Assembly (NCBI GenBank): GCA_013289665.1
Contig: JABCZN010000005.1
Span: 171,810-235,809, forward strand
Length of the DNA: 64,000 nt
Direction of reading: 5' to 3'
Source: Acidobacteriota bacterium
GTDB lineage: Bacteria > Acidobacteriota > Terriglobia > Acidiferrales > UBA7541
This document shows, piece after piece, positions 44,327 through 52,693 of the stretch. Every line of letters starts with the position of its first letter. Position 1 is the first letter of the stretch. The translations under genes were made by a program, and so were the position numbers. Under the pieces are notes generated by a model. It made no database searches, had not been told where the DNA came from, and was given only the letters and a program-made list of their open reading frames with translations.

Positions 44327-44697
44327 CCGTTAGATTTCTCAACTGGCTGAGATTTCTTCCAAACCTTCAAAGCGCAAGATTTCGTGGACCGAGGTGAATC
44401 ACTTGATGGCCGCCCCGCCATGTCTCCCGTGGGCGGCGTCGGCATCAACTACGCCATTCAGGATGCAGTGGCAACCGTCAATGTTCTCTCGCAGGGACTG
44501 AAATCCGGCCGCGTTTCCGATGCCGACCTCGCGGAAGTCCAGCGCCAGCGCGAGTGGCCGACCCGCGTCATTCAGGCGGCACAATCGTTTCTGCAGAGAC
44601 GCATCATCGCCGGCGCTCTGAATACCGCACAAGCTGCAAACGTGCCCTGGCAGCTTCGATTGTTCGCAAAGATTCCGATTGTGCGCGACATTCCTCC
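44327..44697 (+). pseudogene. internally deleted copy of the FAD monooxygenase gene
   Basis: Bases 44327-44419 match the upstream region and first 14 coding bases of the intact monooxygenase gene (46.03-46.14 kb), including ATGGCCGC and the 'CTTCAAAG' leader. From 44420 on the copy jumps to the segment that starts at 47063 in the parent and stays colinear, without gaps, for 278 bases to 44697. The junction puts the FAD-binding part out of frame. About 925 bp of the parent is missing, including the dinucleotide fold, so it cannot be functional. Confidence 0.85.
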
Positions 44698-44884
44698 AAA
44701 AATATCCGATATCAGCAGTACCTAGCGATTCGTACGATCGCAGTCGTCCTCGGCAATCCGCAATGGCCGGTGCTGCGACAGCATGTGGACCGGGTAGTGG
44801 CGGCTGTGAGCGCCGCAAGACCCGGAAGTTATGTCGAGGTGGAAAATCCCCGAAGGGCAAGCGCGAACCATACTCGAATAAGCG

Positions 44885-44939
44885 CATCATCATTCAGTCC
44901 GACGCCACCCTGCACTGGGGGCAGTACGACATCGACTAA
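44885..44939 (+). repeat. copy of the last ~55 bp of the RNase E/G gene
   Basis: The segment encodes IIIQSDATLHWGQYDID plus TAA, against IIIQSDATLHWEQYDIY plus TGA at the true gene end (41150-41204). The nucleotide match is close over about 55 bases. It follows the monooxygenase fragment after about 190 bases of unassigned sequence, so the region is a patchwork. Confidence 0.85.
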
Positions 44940-44985
44940 ATAGCTGTATCATCCTGCATCATCCTTAAATGAAATGAGATAATCC

Positions 44986-45012
44986 TTGACATTTAATGCG
45001 GTGCATTATATC
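44986..45012 (+). promoter_or_regulatory. higBA promoter with overlapping palindromic operator
   Basis: TTGACA (44986-44991) and a -10-like TATATC lie 15 bases apart, or TATCCT at 17. The spacer contains TAATGC-GGT-GCATTA, a 6-bp-arm palindrome just upstream of the -10 region, the usual position of a HigA operator. The HigB start is only about ten bases downstream, so the mRNA could be nearly leaderless. Confidence 0.65.
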
Positions 45013-45020
45013 CTCTGGAT

Positions 45021-45299
45021 GTGATAAAGTCCTTCAAGTGCGCCGACACAAAGAGGCTTTTCCACGATGAGAATGTTCGTAACTTCGTGAACATTCGACA
45101 GCCAGCACGGCGAAAGCTGTTGATGTTGCACGCGGCCAAACGTTTGACGGATTTGAAAGTGCCTCCGGGCAACAGACTTCATCAACTGGAACGTGACCGT
45201 GCGGGACAGCACAGCGTAAGCATCAACGACCAGTGGCGTATCTGTTTTGTGTGGATCGATGGAGACGCCTACGACGTGGAGATTACGGATTATCACTGA
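45021..45299 (+). CDS. higB: HigB-family toxin (RelE/ParE superfamily)
   Basis: 92 residues starting at GTG (MIKSFKCADTKRLFHDENV). The C-terminal part NDQWRICFVWIDGDAYDVEITDYH is the HigB signature, including the basic and aromatic residues used for ribosome-dependent mRNA cleavage. Toxin-first order with the antitoxin 10 bases behind is the HigBA rule. GC is lower than in the flanks. No Shine-Dalgarno site is seen before the start. Confidence 0.9.
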   Translation: MIKSFKCADTKRLFHDENVRNFVNIRQPARRKLLMLHAAKRLTDLKVPPGNRLHQLERDRAGQHSVSINDQWRICFVWIDGDAYDVEITDYH

Positions 45300-45309
45300 G
45301 GGAGGAAAC

Positions 45310-45609
45310 ATGGCTCGACTGAAACCAATTCATCCGGGCGAGATTCTTCGAGAAGAGTTTATGGTGCCGCTTCACCTGAATGCTAATAAGCTGGCATTGG
45401 CTCTGCACGTCCCTGCTCCAAGCATCTACGATATCGTCAAGGAGGAGCGCGGTATCTCGCCTGAGATGGCTCTTCGGCTTGGATATGTGTTCGGAACGAC
45501 TCCCGATTTTTGGCTCAATCTTCAATCGGAATTTGATTTGCGAGTCGTGCGAAACGAGAAGGAAGCCAAGGTCAAGAATGAGGTTCGTCCACTTGAAGTC
45601 CACGCATAG
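45310..45609 (+). CDS. higA: HigA-family antitoxin (XRE helix-turn-helix)
   Basis: 99 residues from the ATG after GGAGGAAAC. HPGEILREEFMVPLHLNANKLALAL and IVKEERGISPEMALRLGYVFG form the HTH of VapI/HigA antitoxins, ending in TTPDFWLNLQSEFDL. It neutralises HigB and would repress the operon through the palindrome at the promoter. The track ORF extends 21 codons into higB and is rejected. Confidence 0.92.
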   Translation: MARLKPIHPGEILREEFMVPLHLNANKLALALHVPAPSIYDIVKEERGISPEMALRLGYVFGTTPDFWLNLQSEFDLRVVRNEKEAKVKNEVRPLEVHA

Positions 45610-45845
45610 GTCTTCTTATTTTTGGAATAAGCTACGGGACTGTAGTGATCAGCTTTAGAGCGAACAATTCGCCGCGTGTCACTGTGACGCTGTACTCGAC
45701 ACCCATAGAGGTCGATGCCGTCAGGGCAGCCCCGTGCCATACTACGGCCACTGTTTTGGCATAAACCGACGGGACTTAATCGGTTGTGCCGGTTTCTTGG
45801 TTTGACTTTTCTGTAAGTTGCGGGTTGTCAACGCGGCCTTTCATG

Positions 45846-45858
45846 CGACATCGACTAA
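45846..45858 (+). repeat. 13-bp direct repeat flanking the higBA block (right copy)
   Basis: CGACATCGACTAA here is identical to bases 44927-44939, the end of the RNase-gene copy. The two copies bracket about 0.9 kb holding promoter, higB and higA. After the right copy the sequence continues ACTAACTGTAGG, resembling the stretch behind the true RNase gene at 41.31 kb. Confidence 0.75.
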
Positions 45859-45890
45859 CTGTAGGGGTGGCCCGCCTGCCACGGGCGGGT
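45859..45890 (+). repeat. REP-like element, copy 4
   Basis: CTGTAGGGGTGG followed by CCCGCC-TGCCACG-GGCGGG, a 6-bp perfect hairpin. Beyond it to the monooxygenase start (46123) and back to the higA stop (45610) I see no gene; the region from 45910 to 45960 has a GGGCCGGGCGTTTTCTTTTTCTC stretch that resembles the right half of the RNase terminator. Confidence 0.45.
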
Positions 45891-46123
45891 CTTACGCCGG
45901 CTCTGTTCGAGAAACAAAACACGCGGGATGCGGGGGCCGGGCGTTTTCTTTTTCTCAGGGCGTAACTCCCACCACTTGTCGCCCTGTTTGTGCGCAATCC
46001 GCACTGCCCTCTTGCCGCTGATTTGTTGCTAAGTCCCCCGATTCCCGCTAGATTCCTCAACAGACTGCCGTTTCTTCCAAATCTTCAAAGTAGAAGATTT
46101 CCTCGACCGAGGTGAAACGATCC

Positions 46124-47389
46124 ATGGCCGCTCCGCCCGCTGCTTCCACTCGATCTACGGACGAGGAACTCCGTGGCGTCGAGGAAACTTCCTGTTGTAT
46201 CGTCGGCGGCGGTCCCGCGGGCACGATGCTGTCGTTGCTCCTCGCGCGCCGCGGCATCCCCGTCACGCTGCTGGAGATGCACAAGGACTTCGACCGCGAA
46301 TTCCGCGGCGACACCATTCATCCGTCCACCCTCGAAATCCTCGACCAGATTGGCCTGGCGGACAAACTCCACGAAATCCCCCACACCAAAATTTCCGGGC
46401 CGTCGATTCGGTTCGCCGATGGCCTCTTCCGCCCCTTCGATCTGGGCCGTCTGAAGACGCGGTTCCCGTACATCCTGCTTGTCCCACAGGTGCGCTTCCT
46501 CGAATTCATCACTCACGAGGCGGCCAGGTATCCCTGCTTCAAACTCGTGATGCACGCCAATGTGACCCAACTGTTGAAGGACAATGGAACCGTGCACGGG
46601 ATTCGTTACCTGGCCCCGGATGGCGTTCACGAAATACGCAGCCCGCTGGCGGTCGCCGCCGATGGACGTTTTTCCACGCTTCGCCGCCTGGCTGGATTTG
46701 AGCCGGTCAAGACCTCGCCTCCGATGGATGTGCTGTGGTTCCGCCTTCCCAAATTGCCCGGCGAGCCTGAAATTGTCGGCGGCGCATTTGGCGGCATCGG
46801 CGGCGGGCGTATCTTCATTCTGCTCGAGCGCAACGACTACTGGCAGGCGGGGTTGGTCTTCCCGAAGGGGCAATATCAGCAACTCCACAGCGCCGGCGTA
46901 GAATCAGTTCGCAAGAGCATCGCCAGGATCGAACCTCGCTTTGCGCCTCACGCCGACTCGCTCACCGAGTGGCATCAACTCACTCTTCTCTCCGTCGAAT
47001 CCAGTCGCTGCCCGCTCTGGCACAGGCCGGGACTGCTCCTCATCGGCGACGCCGCGCACGTAATGTCTCCCGTGGGCGGCGTCGGCATCAACTACGCCAT
47101 TCAGGATGCAGTGGTCGCTGCCAATGTTCTCTCGCATGGACTGGAAGCCGGCCGCGTTTCCGATGCCGACCTCGCGGAAGTCCAGCGCCAGCGCGAGTGG
47201 CCGACCCGCGTCATTCAGGCGGCACAATCGTTCCTGCAGAGACGCATCATCGCCGGCGCTCTGAATACCCCACAGGCTGCCAACGTGCCCTGGCAGCTTC
47301 GATTGTTCGCAAAGATTCCGATTGTGCGCGACATCCCTCCTCGCCTCATCGCCTTCGGTCCGCGCCGCGTGCGCCTCAAAGAGGTTTGA
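46124..47389 (+). CDS. FAD-dependent monooxygenase (PHBH-like)
   Basis: 421 residues. The FAD dinucleotide motif CCIVGGGPAGTMLSLLLARRG (about 24-44), the middle DG-type motif AVAADGRFSTLRRLAG and the second FAD motif LLIGDAAHVMSPVGGVGINYAIQDA are all intact, as in p-hydroxybenzoate hydroxylase and the UbiH family. These enzymes hydroxylate aromatic or polyketide substrates with NAD(P)H and O2. Start at the ATG (MAAPPAAS); a GTG 12 bases earlier is possible. A truncated copy lies at 44.3 kb. Substrate unknown. Confidence 0.88.
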   Translation: MAAPPAASTRSTDEELRGVEETSCCIVGGGPAGTMLSLLLARRGIPVTLLEMHKDFDREFRGDTIHPSTLEILDQIGLADKLHEIPHTKISGPSIRFADGLFRPFDLGRLKTRFPYILLVPQVRFLEFITHEAARYPCFKLVMHANVTQLLKDNGTVHGIRYLAPDGVHEIRSPLAVAADGRFSTLRRLAGFEPVKTSPPMDVLWFRLPKLPGEPEIVGGAFGGIGGGRIFILLERNDYWQAGLVFPKGQYQQLHSAGVESVRKSIARIEPRFAPHADSLTEWHQLTLLSVESSRCPLWHRPGLLLIGDAAHVMSPVGGVGINYAIQDAVVAANVLSHGLEAGRVSDADLAEVQRQREWPTRVIQAAQSFLQRRIIAGALNTPQAANVPWQLRLFAKIPIVRDIPPRLIAFGPRRVRLKEV

Positions 47390-47504
47390 TCTTCTCAAGC
47401 GCGTACCTCGGCAACGCGGGCTTGTTGGACCATGAGAACGCGCGGCGTCCTCTCCCCTTCGGTTCGCGTGTTATACTCCCCGCGGTATTTCGAGGGGGAA
47501 ATTC

Positions 47505-48761
47505 ATGCACAAGAAATTATTCCTGTTGTTGATTCTTTTCGTCCTGCCGGCCGCCGCGCAGACCATCGCCATCCGGGCGGGGAATCTGCTCGATCCCGCC
47601 AAAGGCGCCGTCAGCAAGGATCAGATCATTCTCGTCGAAAACGGCAAAATCACCGCCGTTGGCGCTTCCCTGGCGATTCCCAAAGACGCGCAGGTCGTCG
47701 ATCTCTCCAAAGAATGGGTGATGCCCGGCCTGATCGACGCGCACACCCACATCACTTTCCAGGAAATTCCCGGCAAGGCTCCGTTTGAAGCGATGTATTT
47801 GAAAGAATCCACCGCGTTCCGAGCCCTCCGCGGGCTGCACAACGGCCAGATCCTTCTCAACGCCGGTTTCACTACCATGCGTGAAGTCGGCAACGAAGCC
47901 GATTACGCCTGCAACGATTTGAAGAAAGCCGCTCAGAACGGCTGGATCGAGATGCCCACCTTGCAGTGCGCGGGAAAAATCATCGGCCCGTTCGGCGGCC
48001 AATCCAAGGGCGTGCCGGAAGAGGTAGGCTCCTTCTGGCTGCATGAGTATATTGACGCCGACACCCCTGATGAGATTCGCAAAGCCATCCACCAGAACAT
48101 CTATTACGGCGCGGACGTCATCAAACTCGCCACGGACAACAGCGATTATTTCTACACCGAAGAAGAGATTCGCGCTGCGGCGGATGAAGCGCACAACGCC
48201 GGGCGCGCGCTTGCGGTTCACGTTTATGGAGGCCGGGCCGCCGACAATGTAATTCGCGGAGGCGCCGATTCGGTCGAACACGGCTTCACGTTGACTGAAG
48301 CTCAGCTCAAGCTGATGAAGGAAAAGGGCACGTTTCTCGTCGGCACGGACTTTCCCGCAGCGCACCTCGCGGGACTCAACCCTTCCAATGAAACTCTGGC
48401 CGACGCCAACAAACTGGGCAACCAAATCATCCAGCGGCTGAGCAACGCAAACAAAATCGGGGTGAAAATGGCTTTTGGCTCGGATACGGTGACCGAAATG
48501 GCCGGCCACAACCGCGCGGACATGGTCTGGGACTACCTGGCAGTCTGGCGCGCGGCGGGCGTCTCGCCGGCAGATACGCTCAAGGCCATGACCACCAACG
48601 GCGCGGAACTCCTGCGCATCGGCAAGGAACGCGGCGCGATTGCTCCCGGCCTCTTTGCCGACATTATCGCCATGCCCGCGGACCCGCTCCAGGATATCGA
48701 GTCCCTGCGCAAGGTCAACTTCGTCATGAAAAACGGAAAAATCGTCCGCGCCGGCAAATAG
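47505..48761 (+). CDS. secreted amidohydrolase (imidazolonepropionase-like)
   Basis: 418 residues with a signal peptide (LFLLLILFVLPAAAQ) and GAGGGGGAAA ahead of the ATG. The metal-dependent amidohydrolase pattern is complete: MPGLIDAHTHITF (HxH), VIKLATDN, ALAVHVYGG, SVEHGFTL and FGSDTV (last Asp), with the C-terminal AIAPGLFADIIAMPADPLQD. Relatives are Xaa-Pro dipeptidase-like and imidazolonepropionase-like proteins; an exported peptidase or amidase is likely. Confidence 0.9.
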   Translation: MHKKLFLLLILFVLPAAAQTIAIRAGNLLDPAKGAVSKDQIILVENGKITAVGASLAIPKDAQVVDLSKEWVMPGLIDAHTHITFQEIPGKAPFEAMYLKESTAFRALRGLHNGQILLNAGFTTMREVGNEADYACNDLKKAAQNGWIEMPTLQCAGKIIGPFGGQSKGVPEEVGSFWLHEYIDADTPDEIRKAIHQNIYYGADVIKLATDNSDYFYTEEEIRAAADEAHNAGRALAVHVYGGRAADNVIRGGADSVEHGFTLTEAQLKLMKEKGTFLVGTDFPAAHLAGLNPSNETLADANKLGNQIIQRLSNANKIGVKMAFGSDTVTEMAGHNRADMVWDYLAVWRAAGVSPADTLKAMTTNGAELLRIGKERGAIAPGLFADIIAMPADPLQDIESLRKVNFVMKNGKIVRAGK

Positions 48762-48929
48762 AACTGCCTCCGATAGGTACGAGTACGCTCGAGCCATTTG
48801 CCGAGGCGTTTCGCTCCAGCCTGACGGACCAGCACTGGTAGCACATGGAGAATTAGAAATGGCGCGCTCCCCGCACTCGCTCTATTCCATCGAGGCCTGT
48901 TTTGCCTTATTTTAACGGCGAGGAAACCC

Positions 48930-49040
48930 ATGGCGTATACGTCGGTGCTCTCGGAGAAGAAAGCGGAGATTGCCACGATCTGCCGCCAGCACCACGTGCC
49001 CGAACTGAGCCTGTTCGGTCCGGCCCCGGGACCGGTGTAG
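48930..49040 (+). pseudogene. N-terminal fragment of a MntA-like nucleotidyltransferase antitoxin
   Basis: A 36-codon ORF (MAYTSVLSEKKAEIATICRQ) with GAGG upstream ends ELSLFGPAPGPV-stop. Intact minimal nucleotidyltransferases begin this way and then read LFGSALRxDF, the GSxxxxD catalytic motif; here Ser is replaced by Pro and the rest of the gene is missing. No HEPN partner follows. This is the left end of a lost HEPN-MNT type module. Confidence 0.65.
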
Positions 49041-49046
49041 CATTGT

Positions 49047-49096
49047 CGGGAGCCCCAGTCAGAGAAATTCTGCATGCAGAGGCTCCCGGTCTTTTT
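49047..49096 (+). terminator. two-part hairpin with T-run
   Basis: CGGGAGCC and GGCTCCCG pair across 26 bases that contain the perfect palindrome TCTGCATGCAGA, and TTTTT follows. It may be a terminator for the fragment upstream; its right edge lies just short of the convergent sulfite-oxidase-like gene. Confidence 0.45.
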
Positions 49097-49118
49097 CAAG
49101 ATCCGCCTCCGCCAGATT

Positions 49119-49736
49119 CTAGCTTCCCGAATATCTTTGCTCTTTCCACGGATCGCCATACGCGTGATAGCCGTTGCGCTCCCAGAATCCCAACCGGTCG
49201 TGGTCCAGCAACATGAAGCCGCGCACCCATTTCACGCTTTTCCACGCGTAGAGATGCGGAACGATCAAGCGCAACGGCCCGCCATGTTCCGCCGTCAACG
49301 GCTCCCCATCGTGTTCGAAAGCAAAAAGAACATCAGGCCGCAACAGATCTTTCAGTGGAATATTGGAGGTGTAACCCTCTTCGGCCAGCACCAGCGCATA
49401 TTCGGCTTCCGGCTTGGCTTTCGCGCGCTCCAGCACATCCGTGAATCGCACGCCCTTCCACCGGTTGTCCAGGCGGCTCCAGCGCGTCACGCAGTGAAAA
49501 TCACTCGTGGATTCGACTTGCGGCAACGCGCGAAACTCTTCCCACCTCAGGCGCAGCGCCGTCTCCACCAGCCCGCTGATCTTGAAATCCCATTTTGTGG
49601 CATCAAAATGCGGCACGCCGCCATAGTGGAGCACCGGCCATTTGACCGTCAGCGATTGGCCTGGAGGCAGCCGCCCATCGGCCTTCGCCTGCTTCTCCTT
49701 CGCCCGCCTTCCGCCGTCATCCCCGAAAATCGGCAT
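49119..49736 (-). CDS. sulfite oxidase-like molybdopterin enzyme (soluble YedY-type)
   Basis: 205 residues forming one oxidoreductase molybdopterin-binding domain: VLHYGGVPHFDATKWDFKISG, the molybdenum-ligand Cys82 in STSDFHCVTRWS, and LRLIVPHLYAWKSVKWVRG. No Tat or Sec signal is visible, so it is a cytoplasmic member of the family, unlike MsrP. AGAGGTGGCGGG precedes the ATG. No molybdopterin synthesis gene is near. Confidence 0.88.
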   Translation of the reverse strand: MPIFGDDGGRRAKEKQAKADGRLPPGQSLTVKWPVLHYGGVPHFDATKWDFKISGLVETALRLRWEEFRALPQVESTSDFHCVTRWSRLDNRWKGVRFTDVLERAKAKPEAEYALVLAEEGYTSNIPLKDLLRPDVLFAFEHDGEPLTAEHGGPLRLIVPHLYAWKSVKWVRGFMLLDHDRLGFWERNGYHAYGDPWKEQRYSGS

Positions 49737-49888
49737 CCCGCCACCTCTGCCTGATTAGAGTCCCCCACGCTCAATTGGTTTCAATCGCGATCGTCACCTA
49801 TTCCTTTCGACGAATTGGCGGGAATCTATGCTACTTTGAGCGTCTGCTTCCGCGCAGCCTCGGGCTGTTTTCCGAAGGAGGTTTCCAC

Positions 49889-50800
49889 ATGGCCACGCCT
49901 GCTCCCCTCAGCGATTTAAAGCGCCGCTTTGAAATTCCCGGCATCGCCAAAATCGTGGACGGTCACGGCGGCCGCCCTTCTGTCCAGGTCACCACGCCGC
50001 GCGCCTCCGGTGAAATCTACCTGCACGGCGCGCATGTTACCTCCTGGCGGCCACGCGACGCCGAGGAAGTCCTCCACGTCAGTTCGAAATCGAAGTGGCA
50101 GGACGGCTCCGCGATTCGTGGCGGCGTTCCCGTCTGTTTCCCGTGGTTCTCCACCCGCGCCGAAGATCCGCATTCGCCGGCCCACGGACTGGTGCGCACA
50201 AAGTCCTGGCAACTGGAAGGCATCACCCATGCGGACCATGACGTCACTGTCGCCCTCTCCACCTCCGCCGACGAGGCCACCCGGAGAACCTGGTTCGGCG
50301 AGTATCATCTGCTCTTTTGCGCCACGTTCGGCGAACAGCTCCGTCTTGAATTGATCGTCACCAACCACGGCACCTCCTCCATCCGCTTTGAAGAAGCTCT
50401 CCATTCCTATTTTCATGTCGGCAACGTCGCCGCCGTCAAGCTGCGCGGCCTCAACGGCGCCGCCTACCTCGACAAGACCGACGCCCAGCGTGAAAAGCAC
50501 CAGCATGGAGATGTAGTGCTCGCGGCGGAAACCGATCGCATCTACCGCAACACGCTTTCTACAGTGGAGATCGAAGATCCCGCGACCCGCCGCCGCATTC
50601 TCATCGCCAAGGAAGACTCCCGCGACACGGTTGTCTGGAATCCCTGGTCAGAAAAAGCAAAGGCCATGCCCGACCTCGGCGCGGATGAGTGGCGCCAGTT
50701 TGTCTGCGTCGAAACCTGCAACATCGGCGACCATGGCATCACCCTCGCCCCTGCCCAGGCGCACACCATGACCGCGCTAATTTCCCTGAGCGCGCTCTAA
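49889..50800 (+). CDS. D-hexose-6-phosphate mutarotase (YeaD-like aldose epimerase)
   Basis: 303 residues from the ATG behind AAGGAGG. Family motifs: YLHGAHVTSWRP, AIRGGVPVCFPWFSTR, HGLVRTKSWQL, EEALHSYFHVGNV (catalytic His region), VVWNPWSEKAKAMPDLG and FVCVETCNI with the catalytic Glu. It interconverts anomers of glucose-6-phosphate and related sugars. Confidence 0.93.
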   Translation: MATPAPLSDLKRRFEIPGIAKIVDGHGGRPSVQVTTPRASGEIYLHGAHVTSWRPRDAEEVLHVSSKSKWQDGSAIRGGVPVCFPWFSTRAEDPHSPAHGLVRTKSWQLEGITHADHDVTVALSTSADEATRRTWFGEYHLLFCATFGEQLRLELIVTNHGTSSIRFEEALHSYFHVGNVAAVKLRGLNGAAYLDKTDAQREKHQHGDVVLAAETDRIYRNTLSTVEIEDPATRRRILIAKEDSRDTVVWNPWSEKAKAMPDLGADEWRQFVCVETCNIGDHGITLAPAQAHTMTALISLSAL

Positions 50801-50919
50801 GTCCGCGGCGCCCGTGCCTGGTTCGATCCCTAGGTCATTGCCTCTGTGCCTCTGTGCTTCCCTGCTTCATGCCGCGTGTTATCATTTGAACTTCGAAACA
50901 CAAGGAAAGCGAACCCTCG

Positions 50920-51879
50920 ATGCCCGCACGCGTTCTCGACGGAGTGAAAATCCGCGACGAAATCTTCTCCGAACTGAAATCCGATATTGCCAAGCTCCGC
51001 GCGCAGGGCATCCGCCCCGGCCTCGCCGCCGTTCTCGCCGGTGAAAATCCCGCCTCGCAGCTCTACGTAAAAAGCAAAATCGCCGCCTGCGAACAGCTCG
51101 GCATGGCCAGTTGGCTTCACACCCCGCCCGCCGGCGTTTCCACCGACTACATGCTCGAACTTGTAGGCGACCTCAACGCCGACGGCAACGTGGACGGCAT
51201 CCTCATCCAACTTCCGCTCCCGCCCGAAATTGATTCGAAACGCGTCCTTGAATCCGTCGATCCCGCGAAAGACGTTGACGGCTTCCATCCCGTCAGCCTG
51301 GGCAGGCTCGTCAGCAATCGGCCGGGCCTGGTCGCCTGCACACCCGCCGGCTGCATGGAACTCCTCCGCCGCAACGATATTCTTCTTGAAGGTGCCAACG
51401 CCGTCGTCCTCGGCCGCAGCGACATCGTCGGCAAGCCCATGGCGCTGCTCTTGCTCCACGCGAATGCTACCGTCACAATCTGCCATTCGAAAACACGCAA
51501 TCTCCCCGACGTCATCCGCCGCGCAGACATTCTCGTTGCCGCCATCGGCAAAGCCGGCTACGTCGAAGCCGACTGGATACAACCCGGCGCCGCTGTAATC
51601 GACGTCGGCACCAACAAAGTCACCGACGCCGCTGAAGCCGCGCAACTCCTCCATAATTTCCCCCAGCGCCTTGAAAAATTCCGCGCCAGGGGTAACGTCC
51701 TCATCGGCGACGTTCATCCCGACGCCATCCAGGTCGCCGGTGCGCTTTCTCCCGTTCCCGGCGGCGTCGGCCCCATGACCATCACCATGCTCATGAGCAA
51801 CACGGTGAAAGCCGCCCGCCTCCGACGCACCTCCAATTCCGCGACGCGAGACGCACAACGAAGCAACACGAAGCAGTGA
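50920..51879 (+). CDS. folD: bifunctional methylenetetrahydrofolate dehydrogenase/cyclohydrolase
   Basis: 319 residues. YVKSKIAACEQLGM carries the catalytic Tyr/Lys, followed by DGILIQLPLP, KDVDGFHPVSLGRL, the Rossmann motif VVLGRSDIVGKPMALLLL and the C-terminal PGGVGPMTITMLMSNT. It makes 10-formyl-THF from methylene-THF. The final 25 residues after MSNTVKAAR are unstructured. The gene marks the left border of the decayed island. Confidence 0.96.
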   Translation: MPARVLDGVKIRDEIFSELKSDIAKLRAQGIRPGLAAVLAGENPASQLYVKSKIAACEQLGMASWLHTPPAGVSTDYMLELVGDLNADGNVDGILIQLPLPPEIDSKRVLESVDPAKDVDGFHPVSLGRLVSNRPGLVACTPAGCMELLRRNDILLEGANAVVLGRSDIVGKPMALLLLHANATVTICHSKTRNLPDVIRRADILVAAIGKAGYVEADWIQPGAAVIDVGTNKVTDAAEAAQLLHNFPQRLEKFRARGNVLIGDVHPDAIQVAGALSPVPGGVGPMTITMLMSNTVKAARLRRTSNSATRDAQRSNTKQ

Positions 51880-51909
51880 AGCGCACCAAAGATAAGATCT
51901 GATGATTCT

Positions 51910-52308
51910 TCACTTTGCGGGTGGAATACACCGGGTCGTCAAGCGATTGTCTACGAGCTGTTGCCCTGGGTGTCTAAGTAGCCAGTCGGCATCTTCAGTG
52001 GCTCTGCACCATAGGCGAAAATACTCTATCGGGACGTCAATCTCCCTCGTTTCCGCCTGCCTCTTATATTCGTTTACGAGGACCATCAATCTAGCAGATT
52101 GGACTTTGGGATGTGGCCAACCTAGAAAGGTGGGAATCGCTGAAAGTGGGATCGCCAATTCAAACAATGTCCCTTGCTCGGCTGGCACATTTGGAATACC
52201 ACCGATTTGAAGCGGAATAGCGTCAAGCCGATTTCCGTCCTCGGTTTTAGCAGAAATGCTTGCAGATACTAGCTGCGAACTTTTGTGACCTCGGTTTATA
52301 CCCGCCAA
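51910..52308 (-). CDS. uncharacterised fragment in the decayed island
   Basis: The ORF begins at a TTG, and the frame stays open upstream to 52377 without any ATG, so the N-terminus has probably been lost. The 132 residues look beta-rich (QIGGIPNVPAEQGTLFELAIPLSAI, DVPIEYFRLWCRATEDADWLL). It resembles the strand pattern of sugar-binding or DOMON-like domains, with low certainty. GC is nearer 50% than the flanking folD. Confidence 0.4.
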   Translation of the reverse strand: MAGINRGHKSSQLVSASISAKTEDGNRLDAIPLQIGGIPNVPAEQGTLFELAIPLSAIPTFLGWPHPKVQSARLMVLVNEYKRQAETREIDVPIEYFRLWCRATEDADWLLRHPGQQLVDNRLTTRCIPPAK

Positions 52309-52310
52309 CT

Positions 52311-52679
52311 CTAAGTTGTTAGAGAAGACTTGGCGAATGCCAAGGTTAAGGTCAGAGGATTTTGGTGTTCGGGCAGATCACGGTCAATCAGAATGCGCTT
52401 TCTGTCTGGTAGATACAAAGCGCAGGGACCATTTTTTAAGGGCGTCTGCGAGAAGCGCCGGACGTGCTAACACTTGCCTTCCAGCTATCCGAAGCCGATG
52501 CGCCACCTCTTTGAGAACCCCGTCTTCTGTCGATGAATAATAGACACGGTCAAGTCGCAGTAATTCACGCACGTCGTCCAAATTCAGCCGAGGTTCAGGG
52601 TTTCTGTGCCTCGGAGTACTTTCGTGACTTGGTCATCGATGTCTCCAGCCGTTCGCTCGCGGAGTAAGATGTTTTTCAA
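52311..52679 (-). pseudogene. ImmA/IrrE-family remnant with two frameshifts
   Basis: Three frames combine: MKNILLRERTAGDIDDQVTKV (TTG start, 52679), then NPEPRLNLDDVRELLRLD to ALLADALKKWSL, then LYLPDRKRILIDRDLPEHQN. The order and wording match the N-terminal region of ImmA/IrrE-type metallopeptidases that pair with XRE regulators. The HExxH protease motif, which would follow, is absent: the frame meets unrelated sequence and stops at 52311. It lies directly behind an intact XRE gene. Confidence 0.7.
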
Positions 52680-52693
52680 GGATCTTTACCCCC

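Noticed and set aside
47517-48797. 426-codon minus-strand ORF
   Set aside because: Antisense to the amidohydrolase, whose metal-site motifs are complete.
50815-50845. T-loop-like GGTTCGATCCC suggesting a tRNA
   Set aside because: No acceptor stem or anticodon arm can be built around it.
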